Source: Leptoclinus maculatus (lineage: Eukaryota; Chordata; Actinopteri; Perciformes; Stichaeidae). From it: 64,000 nt of DNA. Below the pieces are notes generated by a model, which was given only the letters and a program-made list of their open reading frames with translations, was not told the origin of the DNA and made no database searches. Both the position numbers and the translations under genes were made by a program. This document shows, piece after piece, positions 13,311-25,860 of the stretch. The stretch's first letter is position 1; every line of letters starts with the position of its first letter. Location: contig JAVDOI010000042.1 of the NCBI GenBank assembly GCA_032191485.1, positions 1,199,809 through 1,263,808 of the forward strand. Direction: 5' to 3'.

Positions 13311-13708
13311 TGTCACGATTAGGCTTTGCCTTCGGTGTTCTGTCGCGTAGCTCCACACCCTCCTCACTCTACCTGTCAGCCACTCCCTTCACCTGCCTCG
13401 GATCACTAATCAGCACTCCCTCATCAGCTCAACTCCCCTCACCTGTTACAGCCACTATATAAACTCCTGCCTCTCAGTCACTCCTCGCCAGATCATTGTT
13501 ATGTCTACCCGCCCGATTTCGCTCGTCCTGTTCCCGGGTTCCCCGTCTGCCTGCCCTGTCTCGTTCCTGCTGGATTTTCCCCCTCGTCTCTTGTCTTGTG
13601 CTTGGACTCCCTGTTATGTTCTGGTAACGTTTCCTTTTGTTCAATAAATACCTGCTTCACACTACTCTGCCTGGTCTGCGTTTGAGTCCTCCATCATGCC
13701 CCGTGACA
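13311..13708 (+). mobile_element. Solo LTR of a retrotransposon, 5-bp target duplication
   Basis: The 398-bp unit starts TGTCACG and ends CGTGACA, has the TG...CA ends of an LTR, and is flanked on both sides by CCACC (13306-13310 and 13709-13713). Inside are a TATA-like CTATATAAAC at about 13455 and an AATAAA signal near 13644, as expected for the U3 promoter and R/U5 poly(A) signal. No internal gag or pol region adjoins, so this is what recombination between two LTRs leaves. The superfamily (Gypsy-like or other) cannot be decided from an LTR alone. Confidence 0.85.
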
Positions 13709-13713
13709 CCACC

Positions 13714-14500
13714 GTTACATAGCCAAGCTGAGGGTCCTGGCCAGCCTTTATAACCCAAAAGTCAGGGAGTTGCCTCTGATGTCCCCTGATCATGTAACCC
13801 TGGCAAAAGGTTGTTGAAATAGCATTCCAGCTTGAATCTGAATCCCCACGATACTGACGCAGATGGCGGGGCCGTCCCCAGGGCCTCCCCTGCCTTGGGC
13901 CCAGAGGTGAACTTTCCCAGATGCCATGTTGTAGGTTATCAATTGGATAGGCGTGCCTGCCACTAGTGCTCGATACGTGTGCTTCACTCCTAAATGTTTA
14001 TACCGTCCGGCATATTGTTCGACAGACACACACTGCTGGCACTGAGGATCTTTATGGCTATTGAAATTCAAAAATATGCATGGTGGGCACAATCACCTTA
14101 TCTGTGTGCTACGGAACCAAGGCCCTCCCGTCGTTCACCCTCCAGGTGTCCCATCACGGGGCCAACCTCATGGATTTAGTTATTTTGTATGGTATCTCCC
14201 TCCTGGACAATGGCAGGTCCGCCATCACCGCTGGCGAAAAAGTGCAACTTTGCTATGCCAGCCATAAAGTTTGGGGGCTTCTACTGACCGCTGATGGAAT
14301 CAGCGTGCTTCACTTTATTGTGGAGGCTGCCCAACTGGCATTATTCCTGGGGATGACAGCCTGCTCCCTACGTTTCCTCCCCCAATGCTTAACAACCACT
14401 GCCCCACCACGAGAGCCCCTTAAAAAGGACGCAACATGGACTTCGCTAACTCAAGACGCAACTCACCTCATCGCCTGTGCTTGTCCAATTTGACCAAATG
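13714..14500. other. Unrecognised stretch with open frames on both strands
   Basis: Right of the solo LTR, 13790-14092 is open on the minus strand (100 codons) and 14080-14493 on the plus strand (137 codons), in GC-balanced, non-repetitive sequence unlike the surrounding AT-rich DNA. Neither translation resembles a family I know, and neither has splice or start context worth trusting. It could be a decayed mobile-element interior or an old retrocopy. Confidence 0.3.
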
Positions 14501-14574
14501 AGCCCCAAACTCCTGACCTGCAATGCCTTTAAGTGATGAGGAGTATGAAGTTGGCAGGAACAATAGAGCTGTGA

Positions 14575-14830
14575 ATGTAGCAGTGCATTTTTTATTTATT
14601 TGTCTTTGATTAAATGCCACAACTCGTCAAGACTCTGTGTCTTGCTAGCCAGCAAGCTGCGGATTAAAGTGAAGGGGGTTAGCCTCGAAGTTAGCAACAA
14701 CTGTGGCTCAGGCGCGCTTAAGGTGGACTGACCTTTAAGCTGGACCAGCTATTCTTTCTTCCTTCTTTTTTTCTTTTAACTGTTTAACTGATAGCATTAA
14801 TTCGTCAAAATAGTTTTTTTTTATGGTTTA
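14575..14830 (+). repeat. Unclassified dispersed repeat, uninterrupted copy
   Basis: This is the counterpart of the split repeat at 185-930. It contains GTAGCAGTGCATTTTTTATT, CTCGTCAAGACTC, GGATTAAAGTG, GGTTAGCC and AAGGTGGACTG in the same order. No coding content is seen. Confidence 0.55.
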
Positions 14831-16519
<1,689 letters not shown>

Positions 16520-16934
16520 CCATAGACTGTATATAAGAAGTGGATGTAGTCATGGTGACGTCACCCATTGGTTTGTAGACTGCCCTTATAAAGTCTCCAG
16601 TTCGACGATTTTGCGTAGTAGATGGCTCAGATAGAGGTAGTGACATGTCAATCACAAGGTAGTCCCGTCCTAAAGCATACTCTGCTTTATGGTCTATTTG
16701 ACTCTAAATGGACCATCATTTACTAAATGAACATCATGCTGTATTGAAGAAGACTTGAAACTAGAGATTGAGACCATAAACTCATGTTTACAATGTTTAC
16801 TGAGGTAATAAATCAAGAGAGAAGTAGAGTCATTTTCTCATAGACTTCTATACAACCAGACTTCTTTTAACAACCAGAGGAGTCGCCCTCTGATGGTCAG
16901 TAGAGAGAATGCAAGTTCCGGAGGTTGCCGCCTG
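16520..16934 (-). mobile_element. Repeat family A, near full-length copy, minus strand
   Basis: Read on the + strand it starts CCATAGACTGTATATAAG and ends GTTGCCGCCTG, the complement of the family ends, so it is inverted relative to the other copies. Its middle lacks part of the region found in the 19.3 kb copy. I see no clear target duplication. Confidence 0.75.
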
Positions 16935-17230
16935 ATTGCAAGAGGCGCTAAAATCAATACAATAATACATGCGGTCTTATACAGTATAACAGCCCTGCGA
17001 TAAATCCGACTTTCAAGAAGATTGTGATCTTCTGTTATTGCCGAATATAATGAATAATAATAATAATAATCCAATGATATAATTAACATTCCATTATATA
17101 TATGGTGGTTTTTAATAAATATAGCTAATGATGGTTATGCACTTTTACTTGCGTTACATATTCGATTTTTCTCACTTACTTGCAACTTATATATTGGTAT
17201 TGCTATTTTTGCTTAAAAAAAAGTTCATCA

Positions 17231-17700
17231 TTTTAGGAATTACTCGTTAGCTTAGCACAAAGACAACACGGGAAATAGCTAACTCGTCTCTGTTCAAGGG
17301 TCACAAGATTTGCCTAGCCGCTCCTCTGAAGCTCATTAGTCAACACGTTGCATCTCTTTTGTTCATCTCGTGAAAAATTAAATGTAAAAATTAAATGTAA
17401 AAATACCAATTTACGGTTTTACGTTGAGCAGTTGCCAGGCACCCAGTGGAGACTCCAGGAAGTTACAGTTCCTGGCCAAGAAAGTAAGCTTCAGAGATGC
17501 TGGTAGGCAGATTTTCTTACCTCAGTACAGAGTCAGGCTAGCTGTTCACCTCCCAGTTTCTGTTCTTTGTGCTAAGCTAAGCTAACGGGCTGCTGGCTGT
17601 ACATAACTTCATAATAACTCTGCAGATATGAGAATGGTGTCATTCTTCTCATCTAGCCCACTTCCAGAAAGCTAATTAGTATTTTCCAAAATGTCCATTT
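17231..17700. mobile_element. Fold-back MITE (TTAGCTTAGC family), inverted-repeat copy
   Basis: The left arm reads CGTTAGCTTAGCACAAAGAC ... GCTCCTCTGAAGCT. The right arm, read in reverse complement, gives CGTTAGCTTAGCTTAGCACAAAG ... AGCATCTCTGAAGCTTA in the same order. The element is therefore a long imperfect inverted repeat. The motif is widespread in teleost genomes. No coding content. Confidence 0.65.
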
Positions 17701-18826
17701 TTTTCATCATGACTGTATGTATTGTCAATGTTTGATACGTTTAGGCCGACACGTTTAGGCCGACATGTAAATACACCTGCTCAGAAAACAACCTTTTGGC
17801 CCCCCTTGGATCATCCTGTGTGCAAACTACGTGATCTCCAATAGTGCTACTCACAGGAAATCTTTTTTTTATTCAATTCAGTTCCTTTCATTTCCAACTA
17901 CTTTCGCGGGCTGCTGCACATCAGTGAGATGACGCAACATCCTTTAGCAACAGCATTAACTTGTAACAAGAATGCAATGTGTGGTTCAGGCAGAAATAAC
18001 CCAAATGTGTAATTTTAGAAATTGATTCCTGTCCAGGCAGTGAAAATAAACAAAGTTCATGCTGAGAGGATTGTAAAGCTTGGCCGAGGTTGTTGATCTA
18101 AAGTAACGATTAAGTTATAAAATCCAACCGTATCTCAGTGTGTTGCTTTCACTCCCTGAAAGTAATACTTTTTGCTTCTTAGAATTAGTCTTTTCCAGAC
18201 TTTATTGTAAAGGCAGCTGTTCCTGTGTGTGTGCATGTGTGTGTTACAGTGGCAGCGAATGATAGCATTGTCTAACGATACCCCTGTGTACCTCGATACA
18301 TGTGCACACACATACACACCCTATATCTCTCTCACACACACACACACACACACTTTCCAAAGCATTTTTTTCCAACCCTTGTGACTGTCCAAGTGGTATA
18401 AGGTGCCAATAGCCTTAAAAACCACAGGAAAATTGCATTGCACATTCATAAATTCAATAGTAATATGAATAACAGCAGATTGGAGCGGGCTGTTTTCCCA
18501 ACGACGGCAAAAAACCCAACTAAATGTAAAGATAATGACTTTTTCCACTGTCTAACTGCACCTCAAATTGCATCTCAACTTACCAGACAAAAAGGCAGTT
18601 AAAATAAAGTTGCACTTGAACCTTACATGGTCATTTTATTTTTAATGGGCTAGTCCCAAGGGTGTCTTCAAATTATTCAGCGGTCAGTAAATGTGAGTGG
18701 TGAGGAAATGTACACAAGAGAGGGCTGTTTGTGGCCGGCTTACTGCCCTCAGTTTTCAGGCTGAACGGTGACTTTGCGTTTGCACCGTCTGTTCCCTGTT
18801 CGTGTCTGAGAAAGTGCACATTCCCT

Positions 18827-18828
<2 letters not shown>

Positions 18829-18876
<48 letters not shown>
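18829..18876. repeat. (CA)n microsatellite
   Basis: A pure CA run of 48 bases. Confidence 0.97.
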
Positions 18877-18877
<1 letters not shown>

Positions 18878-19012
18878 CCACTGACAACGTTTGAGGCGAG
18901 AAGTAAGTAACTTGGCAGTGGTGGTTGTTCTCATAACATCATTTCATTGCTTGCATTTTTCTGTGGCTCTAAATCTGGGTCCATGTTTGTTGATGCGGAG
19001 GATGGAATGAAA

Positions 19013-19014
<2 letters not shown>

Positions 19015-19067
<53 letters not shown>
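19015..19067. repeat. (TG)n microsatellite
   Basis: A pure GT run of 53 bases. Confidence 0.97.
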
Positions 19068-19068
<1 letters not shown>

Positions 19069-19280
19069 TGAGGACTACGGCTCAAAGGCCACCTCTAGTC
19101 GTCCCCAGTTATACCGGCTGTATTTATTTGAACACACTAATGCTTTGATTTACGGGAACCTTTATGGATATTATTCCCCCTGCATGTCTTTCTCTTCCTC
19201 CCTGCTCGCTGTGTCTTTACATCTCTGACTCTCTTTCTCTCTCAGCTCGCTGCTTTAATCAAGTGTCTGTGTTGAGCCCT

Positions 19281-19545
19281 GGGGAAATAGACCATAAAGC
19301 AGAGTATGTTTTAGGAGGGCGTGGCTACCTTGTGATTGGCAGGTTGCTACCGCTACCAGAGCTGTATATAGGACGTCTCTACGTCACGCCCCCGCAGTCC
19401 AAATATGGTCACCTTCTGTTCCCTGGTTGCAAAAAGCCAAGATGGTGACGGCTAAAATGCAGAACAAAAGGCTTCCAAACATCAGTCCACAAATCAATGG
19501 GTGACGTCACGATGACTACGTCCACTTCTTATATACAGTCTATGG
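19281..19545 (+). mobile_element. Repeat family A, 5'-truncated copy with TTGAGCCCT duplication
   Basis: Only the last 265 bp of the family are present, yet the copy is neatly flanked by TTGAGCCCT (19272-19280 and 19546-19554). A fixed 3' end (ATATACAGTCTATGG), a truncated 5' end and a duplication longer than that of copy 1 are what target-primed reverse transcription leaves. This makes a LINE-mobilised retroposon more likely than a DNA transposon (inference). Confidence 0.75.
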
Positions 19546-19623
19546 TTGAGCCCTTGAACAGAGGGGGAGAAGCTCTCGCCTCTCTATCTCTGTAGAGTAT
19601 TAAAATGTACATCTTGACTTTTT

Positions 19624-19830
19624 AAAGGGATTGTTTTGATGTTTTGGGAAATATGCACATTCCCTTTCTTGCTAAGAATGAGATTGATACCACTCTCATG
19701 TCTGTGAGATGAATGTGAAGTCAGAGCCAGAAGGCGATTAGCCTAGCTTAGCATAAAGACTTGAAGCAGAGGGGGAAACAGCGAACCTGGCCCTGTTCAA
19801 AATTCAAAACTATGCCTATAGCCACCTCAG
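19624..19830 (+). mobile_element. Partial copy of the TTAGCTTAGC fold-back family
   Basis: TGTTTTGATGTTTTGGGAAA, CCACTCTCATGTCTGTGAGA, CCTAGCTTAGCATAAAGACT and GGGGGAAACAGC are the familiar outer-arm landmarks of this fish repeat. Only one arm is present. It lies just right of a family A copy. Confidence 0.6.
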
Positions 19831-20779
19831 CTTCACTAAATATAGAGTTAAATCTGGTGTAATTAGTGAACAAATTTAAACGTAAAATAAAATCCTTCAT
19901 CAAAATAACCTGTCGAGGTGTTACTAGGCATATTTTTTTTCCCACATTCCCAAATCCCCTCAGACCCTCAACACACACACTCACACAGAACACACAGAAT
20001 TCCCATAAATTCATAGGCCGGTCCCCATATCTAATCCTAGGCCTTTAGTGAGACAAAGGATTCTGTTCTCTCTAAGGCCACCACGCTAATCTGCCCTCCA
20101 AACTACAAAGGCACTCCAGCAGACCGCTCCCTGCTTCTACAGGGATTATCATTCACTTATTGAACCGGCTCTTATGGCTTGGAGAAAGCGAGAGAGAGCG
20201 GGAGAGAGAGAGAGATGCTGTTGCATACAGTTTAGGGGAGCATAAGGCACAAACCCACTTGAGTTTATATATTCTTTCACCGAGCTAAAAGCGTGATTGG
20301 AATGTTAATACAGGAGAGCTGCAGTCCTGTATTCTCGACTCAGATAAATTTCTCCGTCTGAAGAGAAAGAAAGAGAGAGAGACAGGGATAAAAAAGAAAA
20401 GAAAGAATGAGAGAGCTGCAAAGAAAAAAAAAGTGAGACGGAGAGGCTGGAATGTGGGAACAGCCGGTAAAAAGCAGCCCATGTAATCGCCGGCGTAATC
20501 CTTGTAAAATACCCCAGCAAAGGTGGCGTGTATGTGTGTGCGTGGCTAATTAAAGTTTACAAAATAAAAGACTCGATCTTCTTCCTCTTATTTATTCATT
20601 TGGGTGGTTTAATATTTAATTTGAAGGTCCGCTCGGTTTGTTATTTAAGTTTCAAGTTGATTACCAGGCCATTCTGATGTATACTTGTCATACTTTTTGC
20701 AAATAGGATTTTGGAGTCCCCCCTCATAAACCCCCTCGACTCACCCATATCTCTCCCCCCACGTCTCTTTCTTCAACTG

Positions 20780-21530
20780 TTGGATTTTAATTCCAGTCAC
20801 GCCCTCATTAGCGTAAGAAGCATGCCAAAACTGATCATTTACATGGCGGTACTGTGCCGCGGCAGGAGGACAGTCAAGGGTAAAATCTCATGGTGCAAAC
20901 ATTAATAGGATGAGGTTAATCTCCATACATTTTTAGTGGATTAGCACTCAAGTCGTGCTCGAGGACCAAGGCCTTACACGGGGTTTACAGAGCGTTGCAT
21001 AAACATCAAATTTTTAACCTTGACCGCTTGTGCTCTTGCTCCGTCTCATTGACCTCTACACGGAGCAGGGCCGGCGACGGCGTCGGCATCACAATATGTC
21101 AGTAAACTCCACACACACTCATGCATCCCCCACTAACACAGATCTCCCACTCGCAGATGGGAGCACGAATTAAACACCCTGATTGGGGCGTAAATCATGC
21201 ATGAAGGCCCACATGCATGTACACAAACACACACACACACCACGCCCCCTCGGATGTTTAGCAAATTAATTAGGCCGACTTTCAATGGGCTCTTAGCTTT
21301 AATGAATGGAGCTATAGAAAAGAAGGAGTGACAGCAGGAGAGAGCCGAGAGAGACTGGTTATCGCTCGCTCTGGCTGCAGACCGCAGAGGTTAACGACCT
21401 TTCTTGGCGCACACTGGGGCTTGAATATGTCTCTGATAATTCAGCGAATATTTGTCTTCTGCCTGCGAAAAGTCTCATTTAAATAAACACTGCGGGGAAG
21501 CTCTGTTGTTACAAACAGGAAATAGAAATC
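20780..21530. promoter_or_regulatory. Candidate conserved non-coding stretch upstream of slit2
   Basis: A repeat-poor stretch with AAATTAATTAGGCC (21269), GCATAAACATCAAATTTTTA and CATTTAAATAAACAC motifs, containing homeodomain-type TAATTA. It stands out from its repeat-rich surroundings only by lack of mobile-element signals, which is weak evidence. Confidence 0.2.
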
Positions 21531-22214
21531 TCTTCTTTTTTCAAAATCATAAATGTGGCACTTTAGTTAAAGGATTATGGCATAGTGACGGCATGCCAGA
21601 ACAGATTAGGCTAAAATATTTATTATTTGGTATGTGTATGTTGGTAAGTGATGGTACTATATTTGTTGTATAAAACTTTCTATAGCTGTTTTACATTATT
21701 TGAATTTTTTCCCCAAAAAATCTTGTTAATGGGACATTAATTAATTAATATATATATATATAAAACTCCTTTCTTAACAAGATTTTTAGTTGCAGCACTG
21801 CTATTACGGGTAAAAAAAAATTGGGGAGTGAATAGCACTACTCATTTGAGTCATAAGGGGTAGAAATGTGCTGGATTTGAACTTCTCTCTCAAGCTCACT
21901 TTATTTTCATTCCATCAGTGTTTATCTGTACAATACAAAGGATGCATTCTGGGAGCGACTGTCCAAAAAGTCTGGAGCATTATCATCATTTGTACAAAGT
22001 ACAATCATGTCTCGCTCCTCTGTATGAAGGTAGGCTTTGGCCATTGAGAAGAGCTACAAACACTTAAGACAGTAACTTTAGACATGGTGGGACAACATGT
22101 AAGTTAATGTGCTACGTTTCTCAGCCATATAACGCCATTGTATTACACCTTAGTGCGGTCCAAAAGTGTAGTAATAGTACACACTTCCATTTGAGGTGAA
22201 TATCTTCTGAGTTT

Positions 22215-22730
22215 TTGGCACTGTGGTTGAGGAAAATGTTTTTTTTGATGGAAAATGCGCAACTCCAGAGCCCCTTTATTGAGGGCTTCCCAATGGAGTG
22301 CCAAGTTCTTGTTAACTTTAACAGAGGAGCAATAGAAAGCATCCTGACTAGAAACATTACAAACTGGCATGGGATGTGCATGGCCCAGGACAGGAGGGCC
22401 CTACAGCGGGTGATTAAAACAGCCAAGAACATCGTTGGTACCCATCGACCTAGCATCGTTGATATTGGTGACAAGAGGTGCCTGCCCAAAGGATGTTAAA
22501 AGACAAAACCCACCCCAGCCAGAGCCTGTTCACCCTGCTGCCATCTGGCAAGAGATACAGAAGTATCAGCTGCCGAACCACCAGACTTCAGAACAGCTTC
22601 TTTCCTCAGACTCCTTAATTCGTCCTCCACATAGTTTTTTTGTGTGTTTTGTTGTTTTGTGTAGCATAATGGGACTACAATCTGCATTTCGTTGTGCAAC
22701 CCTGTTGTACGATGGCAATAAAAAATAACC
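22215..22730 (+). mobile_element. 5'-truncated LINE (L2/CR1/Rex1-like), 3' end
   Basis: The translated remnant includes DRRALQRVIKTAKNIVGTHR and, in another frame, PAAIWQEIQKYQLPN, which aligns with the usual LLPSGRRYRS segment. This is the C-terminal region of ORF2 in fish L2/CR1/Rex1-type elements, after the reverse transcriptase. The frame is broken near 22498. The 3' tail reads ACAATCTGCATTTCGTTGTG then GATGGCAATAAA, typical for these elements. It is a dead copy. Confidence 0.75.
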
Positions 22731-22734
22731 CTGT

Positions 22735-24111
22735 TGTAAGGATTACAGATACTTGAACCCAAAAGCACAACTCGGAGACAAAAATACAAATTTTGTTCTT
22801 TTACTTGATTTCAGGCAGGGTCAAAACCGGGAGGTCAGTCAAACAGGCGAACAAATCCAATAATGCTGCGTTCACACCAAACGCGGATTCATCGCGCCGC
22901 AAATTTGCGTCCATCGCGCCGCCGGTCTCGCCGGGGACCATTTGTGTTCATTCGCGTGAATCGCGCTGGACGCCCTGGAGAGGGGGCGGGGCTTATCGCC
23001 CTGAAAGCCGTTCAACTGTCCGCCATTAACCATGGAAAAAAATAACCTCTATTTCTGCTTAGTACGGTGTTGTGGAAGTCCCAGATATCACGGGAAACTA
23101 AACGCCGTCATGTCTGGGTTAATAACATTGTCCAGAGGAGCTCCGTGTATTTTATCGAGATGTATTCACTGTGTCTGGCAAGCCACACGTCCGCTGTTTA
23201 CTACGGCTGTATGAGCCCCAAATAAACTGATTTGGCTGTGATTTAACTGCAATAAACCGACAAAAAGGGACTCCGAAATAACTACCTAATGATGCCGATT
23301 TGTCTGAATTCATGTTTTGTTAGTTCTCTCCGCAAGACGACAAGCAAATAACTTTTAAAATACTTGTTTTCTCAATGGAGCTCGGATGGATCGGTGCTAG
23401 GCTATGCTAACATGGTAGCAGCTCCATCAACACTCACAATAACGTCATCTAGACGTAAATACGGCAGCGTCTTTTTCATTGTTTGTACCATCTGGTTTAC
23501 ACACACACACACATTTATACACATAGTTTGGTCCGGTCTCTATTGATATGAGGTATCGTAGAGCTCCGGGTGAACACAGACGGCTCCGGTATTTATTTCC
23601 TGATTCAACAACGGCAGGAAGTCAGTGATGACAGGGGAAACATCTCAACGCTGATAGGCTATCGCGCCACAGCGTCACGCGTTTTTTTCGCAGAAGTTCA
23701 AATATTTCAACTTCGGCATCCATCGCGCCGCAAATTCGCGTCCATCGCGCCGCGCCATCGCAGATTCGCGTCACTCCAGTCTCATCGCGTCTGTGCATAG
23801 ACTTTGTATGTAATCTAGAGGCGCGAATAATTCGCGCCGCGTTTGGTGTGAACGCAGCATAAGGGGCAGGCAAAAATCCAAGGTCAAAAACAGGCAGACA
23901 GGGTCGGAACAGGCAGATCAGGAACAATATAAAGATATGCTGGAGAACTTGGCAATAACACACAAGACAATCTGGCAGGGAACAAGAGCAAGTGAGGGGA
24001 CCTAAATAGTGAAGGCTAATGAGGGAATGGGCTGCAGGTGAGATGGGTGTGGAGGACCAGGTGAGGGGAATGAGAGGTGATCGGGTGTGAATGGTAGGAT
24101 CTGAAATGACA
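22735..24111 (-). mobile_element. LTR-like dispersed repeat split by a Harbinger-type insertion
   Basis: Removing the insertion at 22864-23859 (and one TAA copy) joins 22735-22863 to 23863-24111, about 380 bp. The outer ends are TGTAAGG and AATGACA. On the minus strand it shows pyrimidine-rich blocks, an ATTTAGG TATA-like site and CCTGCCTG-type motifs, similar in character to the solo LTR at 13.3 kb. I found no matching 5-bp target duplication, so the ends are approximate. An open frame of 192 codons on the minus strand (23622-24200) crosses both repeats and is not a gene. Confidence 0.5.
22864..23859. mobile_element. PIF/Harbinger-type non-autonomous element, TAA target duplication
   Basis: The 996-bp element begins TGCTGCGTTCACACCAAACG and ends with its exact inverted complement, flanked by TAA (22861-22863 and 23860-23862). 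A 3-bp TWA duplication is the signature of PIF/Harbinger. Both ends carry clusters of CATCGCGCCGCAAATT-like units, CpG-dense subterminal repeats that could bind transposase. The interior has no transposase that I recognise, so it would depend on another element. Confidence 0.82.
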
Positions 24112-24900
24112 GGAGAGTTAATAAACAAGCACACAGGATGAAAACAAACTAATATGAAGGGGAATTCATCTGTGGAAACTTTCTCAGAAATGTGGATCAA
24201 GTGTGCTGGCTGACTGAGCGTCTATGTGCTGAACTATTCCTTTTTCGTTTTCTGCCATTGGCCCCCGTTCTGTCACTGACCTGTTTGTGACCTCCATCTC
24301 AGGCTCTCCTTCACTTTTGGGGAGCAGTGATTGCCGTGCAGCTGAGTCATTGTGGACAGCGTACACCGCGGTGACGTATGGGATGCAGCAACGTCACGCA
24401 AAGAGACAGACTCAACGATAGATTACAGCCAGATCACCTCTTTGCATTTTTCTACATCGTGCAAAGATTATGACTCCGTTAAAGTTGGGGTCTCTTCTTC
24501 CAGCAGCGTGTATCACCTACTCCACATGTGCAATTCCCCTCTGAGGAATACAAGCTCCTGATCAAATATCTTCTCATTTGGTTTTTACTTTGTGTTTTGG
24601 CTTTACCGCTCACTGATACGTTTTGTTTCTCGTCGCTCCGTAATTCAAATTTCCTGGAAAAGAAAATGCCCTGATATTCAACTGTGTTTTTAAAAAGTAT
24701 TTGCTGAGAACTTGGCTCCTGATGTCTGTGTGTGCGAGTGAGTGCTTGCATGCGGGGGTTTGTTCTTATGTGCATGTATGAAATTTGTCAGAGAGCGCAG
24801 AAGAATCTGACAGGAGCTGTTTGTGTGTGACCCAATGTCCTTTTTTTGAATGTGTGCGCACACTTTCATGCTCCGCATTTGTGTCTGTCGTGCATTATTG

Positions 24901-24902
<2 letters not shown>

Positions 24903-24942
<40 letters not shown>
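24903..24942. repeat. (TG)n microsatellite
   Basis: A pure TG run of 40 bases. A second, 30-base run follows at 25142-25171. Confidence 0.97.
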
Positions 24943-24943
<1 letters not shown>

Positions 24944-25138
24944 TGTCAGGCCGATATGTGGTTTACATTAGTTCTGTTTGATGTCTCCATCAGAGGCCTC
25001 TCTCCTCCTACTTCAACACTACTGTTTGATCTGCACCAATCTGGTCCTGATCACTCTGCCTTTGTTTACTTTCAAAGACACTTTTCATTTCTCCTTGTTT
25101 CTCTAACCCCCGCTCACCCACTCTCCCTGTCACTCTCC

Positions 25139-25174
<36 letters not shown>

Positions 25175-25559
25175 GTTTGCATGTCTTTTTGTTCTCTATT
25201 TCACTCCGTGTCAGAGTGAAATGCACAAAAAAAGTCCAGGGTGTTCTACATCTGTAAGGCTGTCCTGTGCTCTGGGTTTTATGCATTCTTTTTTTTTTCA
25301 GGAATTTCCTTTTTATTAAATTTGAGCAAAAACATCAATTCTGCTCTTGACATTGTTCGTGAGGTCTTGATTGGAGATTATGATTTGAAGGAAAGCACTC
25401 GCTAGAGTTTGAGTCCAAGTGTGGATGCACTTCAATCCCCTGCGTAATCAAATGTTAGGAGGGCAAGTATGATTCCATACGAGTCTCGCTCCCACTGCTG
25501 GATGTGATTCACTCCCTGTACTTTTGACTCCTGAGAATGTCACCTGTGGTCTGGACTCC

Positions 25560-25860
25560 ATTCTGTCAACGTATCCTCATACAACGGTTCATATGATATC
25601 CTACGAAAAGTTTCTCCTCTTTTTTCGTGCGTCTTCCAACAAAGACCAGCAACATGCATACAGTCTTTTCAAAATAAACTTCCGTCACCACAGGAAACAA
25701 TTTAGTTATGTTAGGTATAGGCAACAAAACAACTTAGTTAGGTTTAGGAAAAGATCATCGTCTGGGTTAAAATATCTTTGGAAGTGCCGTTACTGACTTA
25801 CGCAAGTTATGTCACGAATAAATCAATGTTGGAACACGGAACGAACAGCAGTCTTTTTTC
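25560..25860 (+). repeat. Repeat family B, copy 1
   Basis: Landmarks in order are ACAACGGTTCATATGATATC, CCTACGAAAAG, TTTTCAAAATAAACTTCCGT, ACAGGAAACAA and tandem TTAGGTATAGGCAACA units. The same order occurs near 38790 and 56812. It holds a chance 90-codon open frame. Unclassified. Confidence 0.6.

Larger units (their letters stand above)
17701..19271. other. Gene-free stretch
   Basis: It contains (CA)n at 18334-18353 and 18829-18876 and (TG)n at 19015-19067. No gene or bounded transposon. Confidence 0.6.

Noticed and set aside
23622..24200. 192-codon minus-strand open frame
   Set aside because: It crosses the boundary between the Harbinger-type element and the LTR-like repeat, so it is a chance fusion of two repeats.
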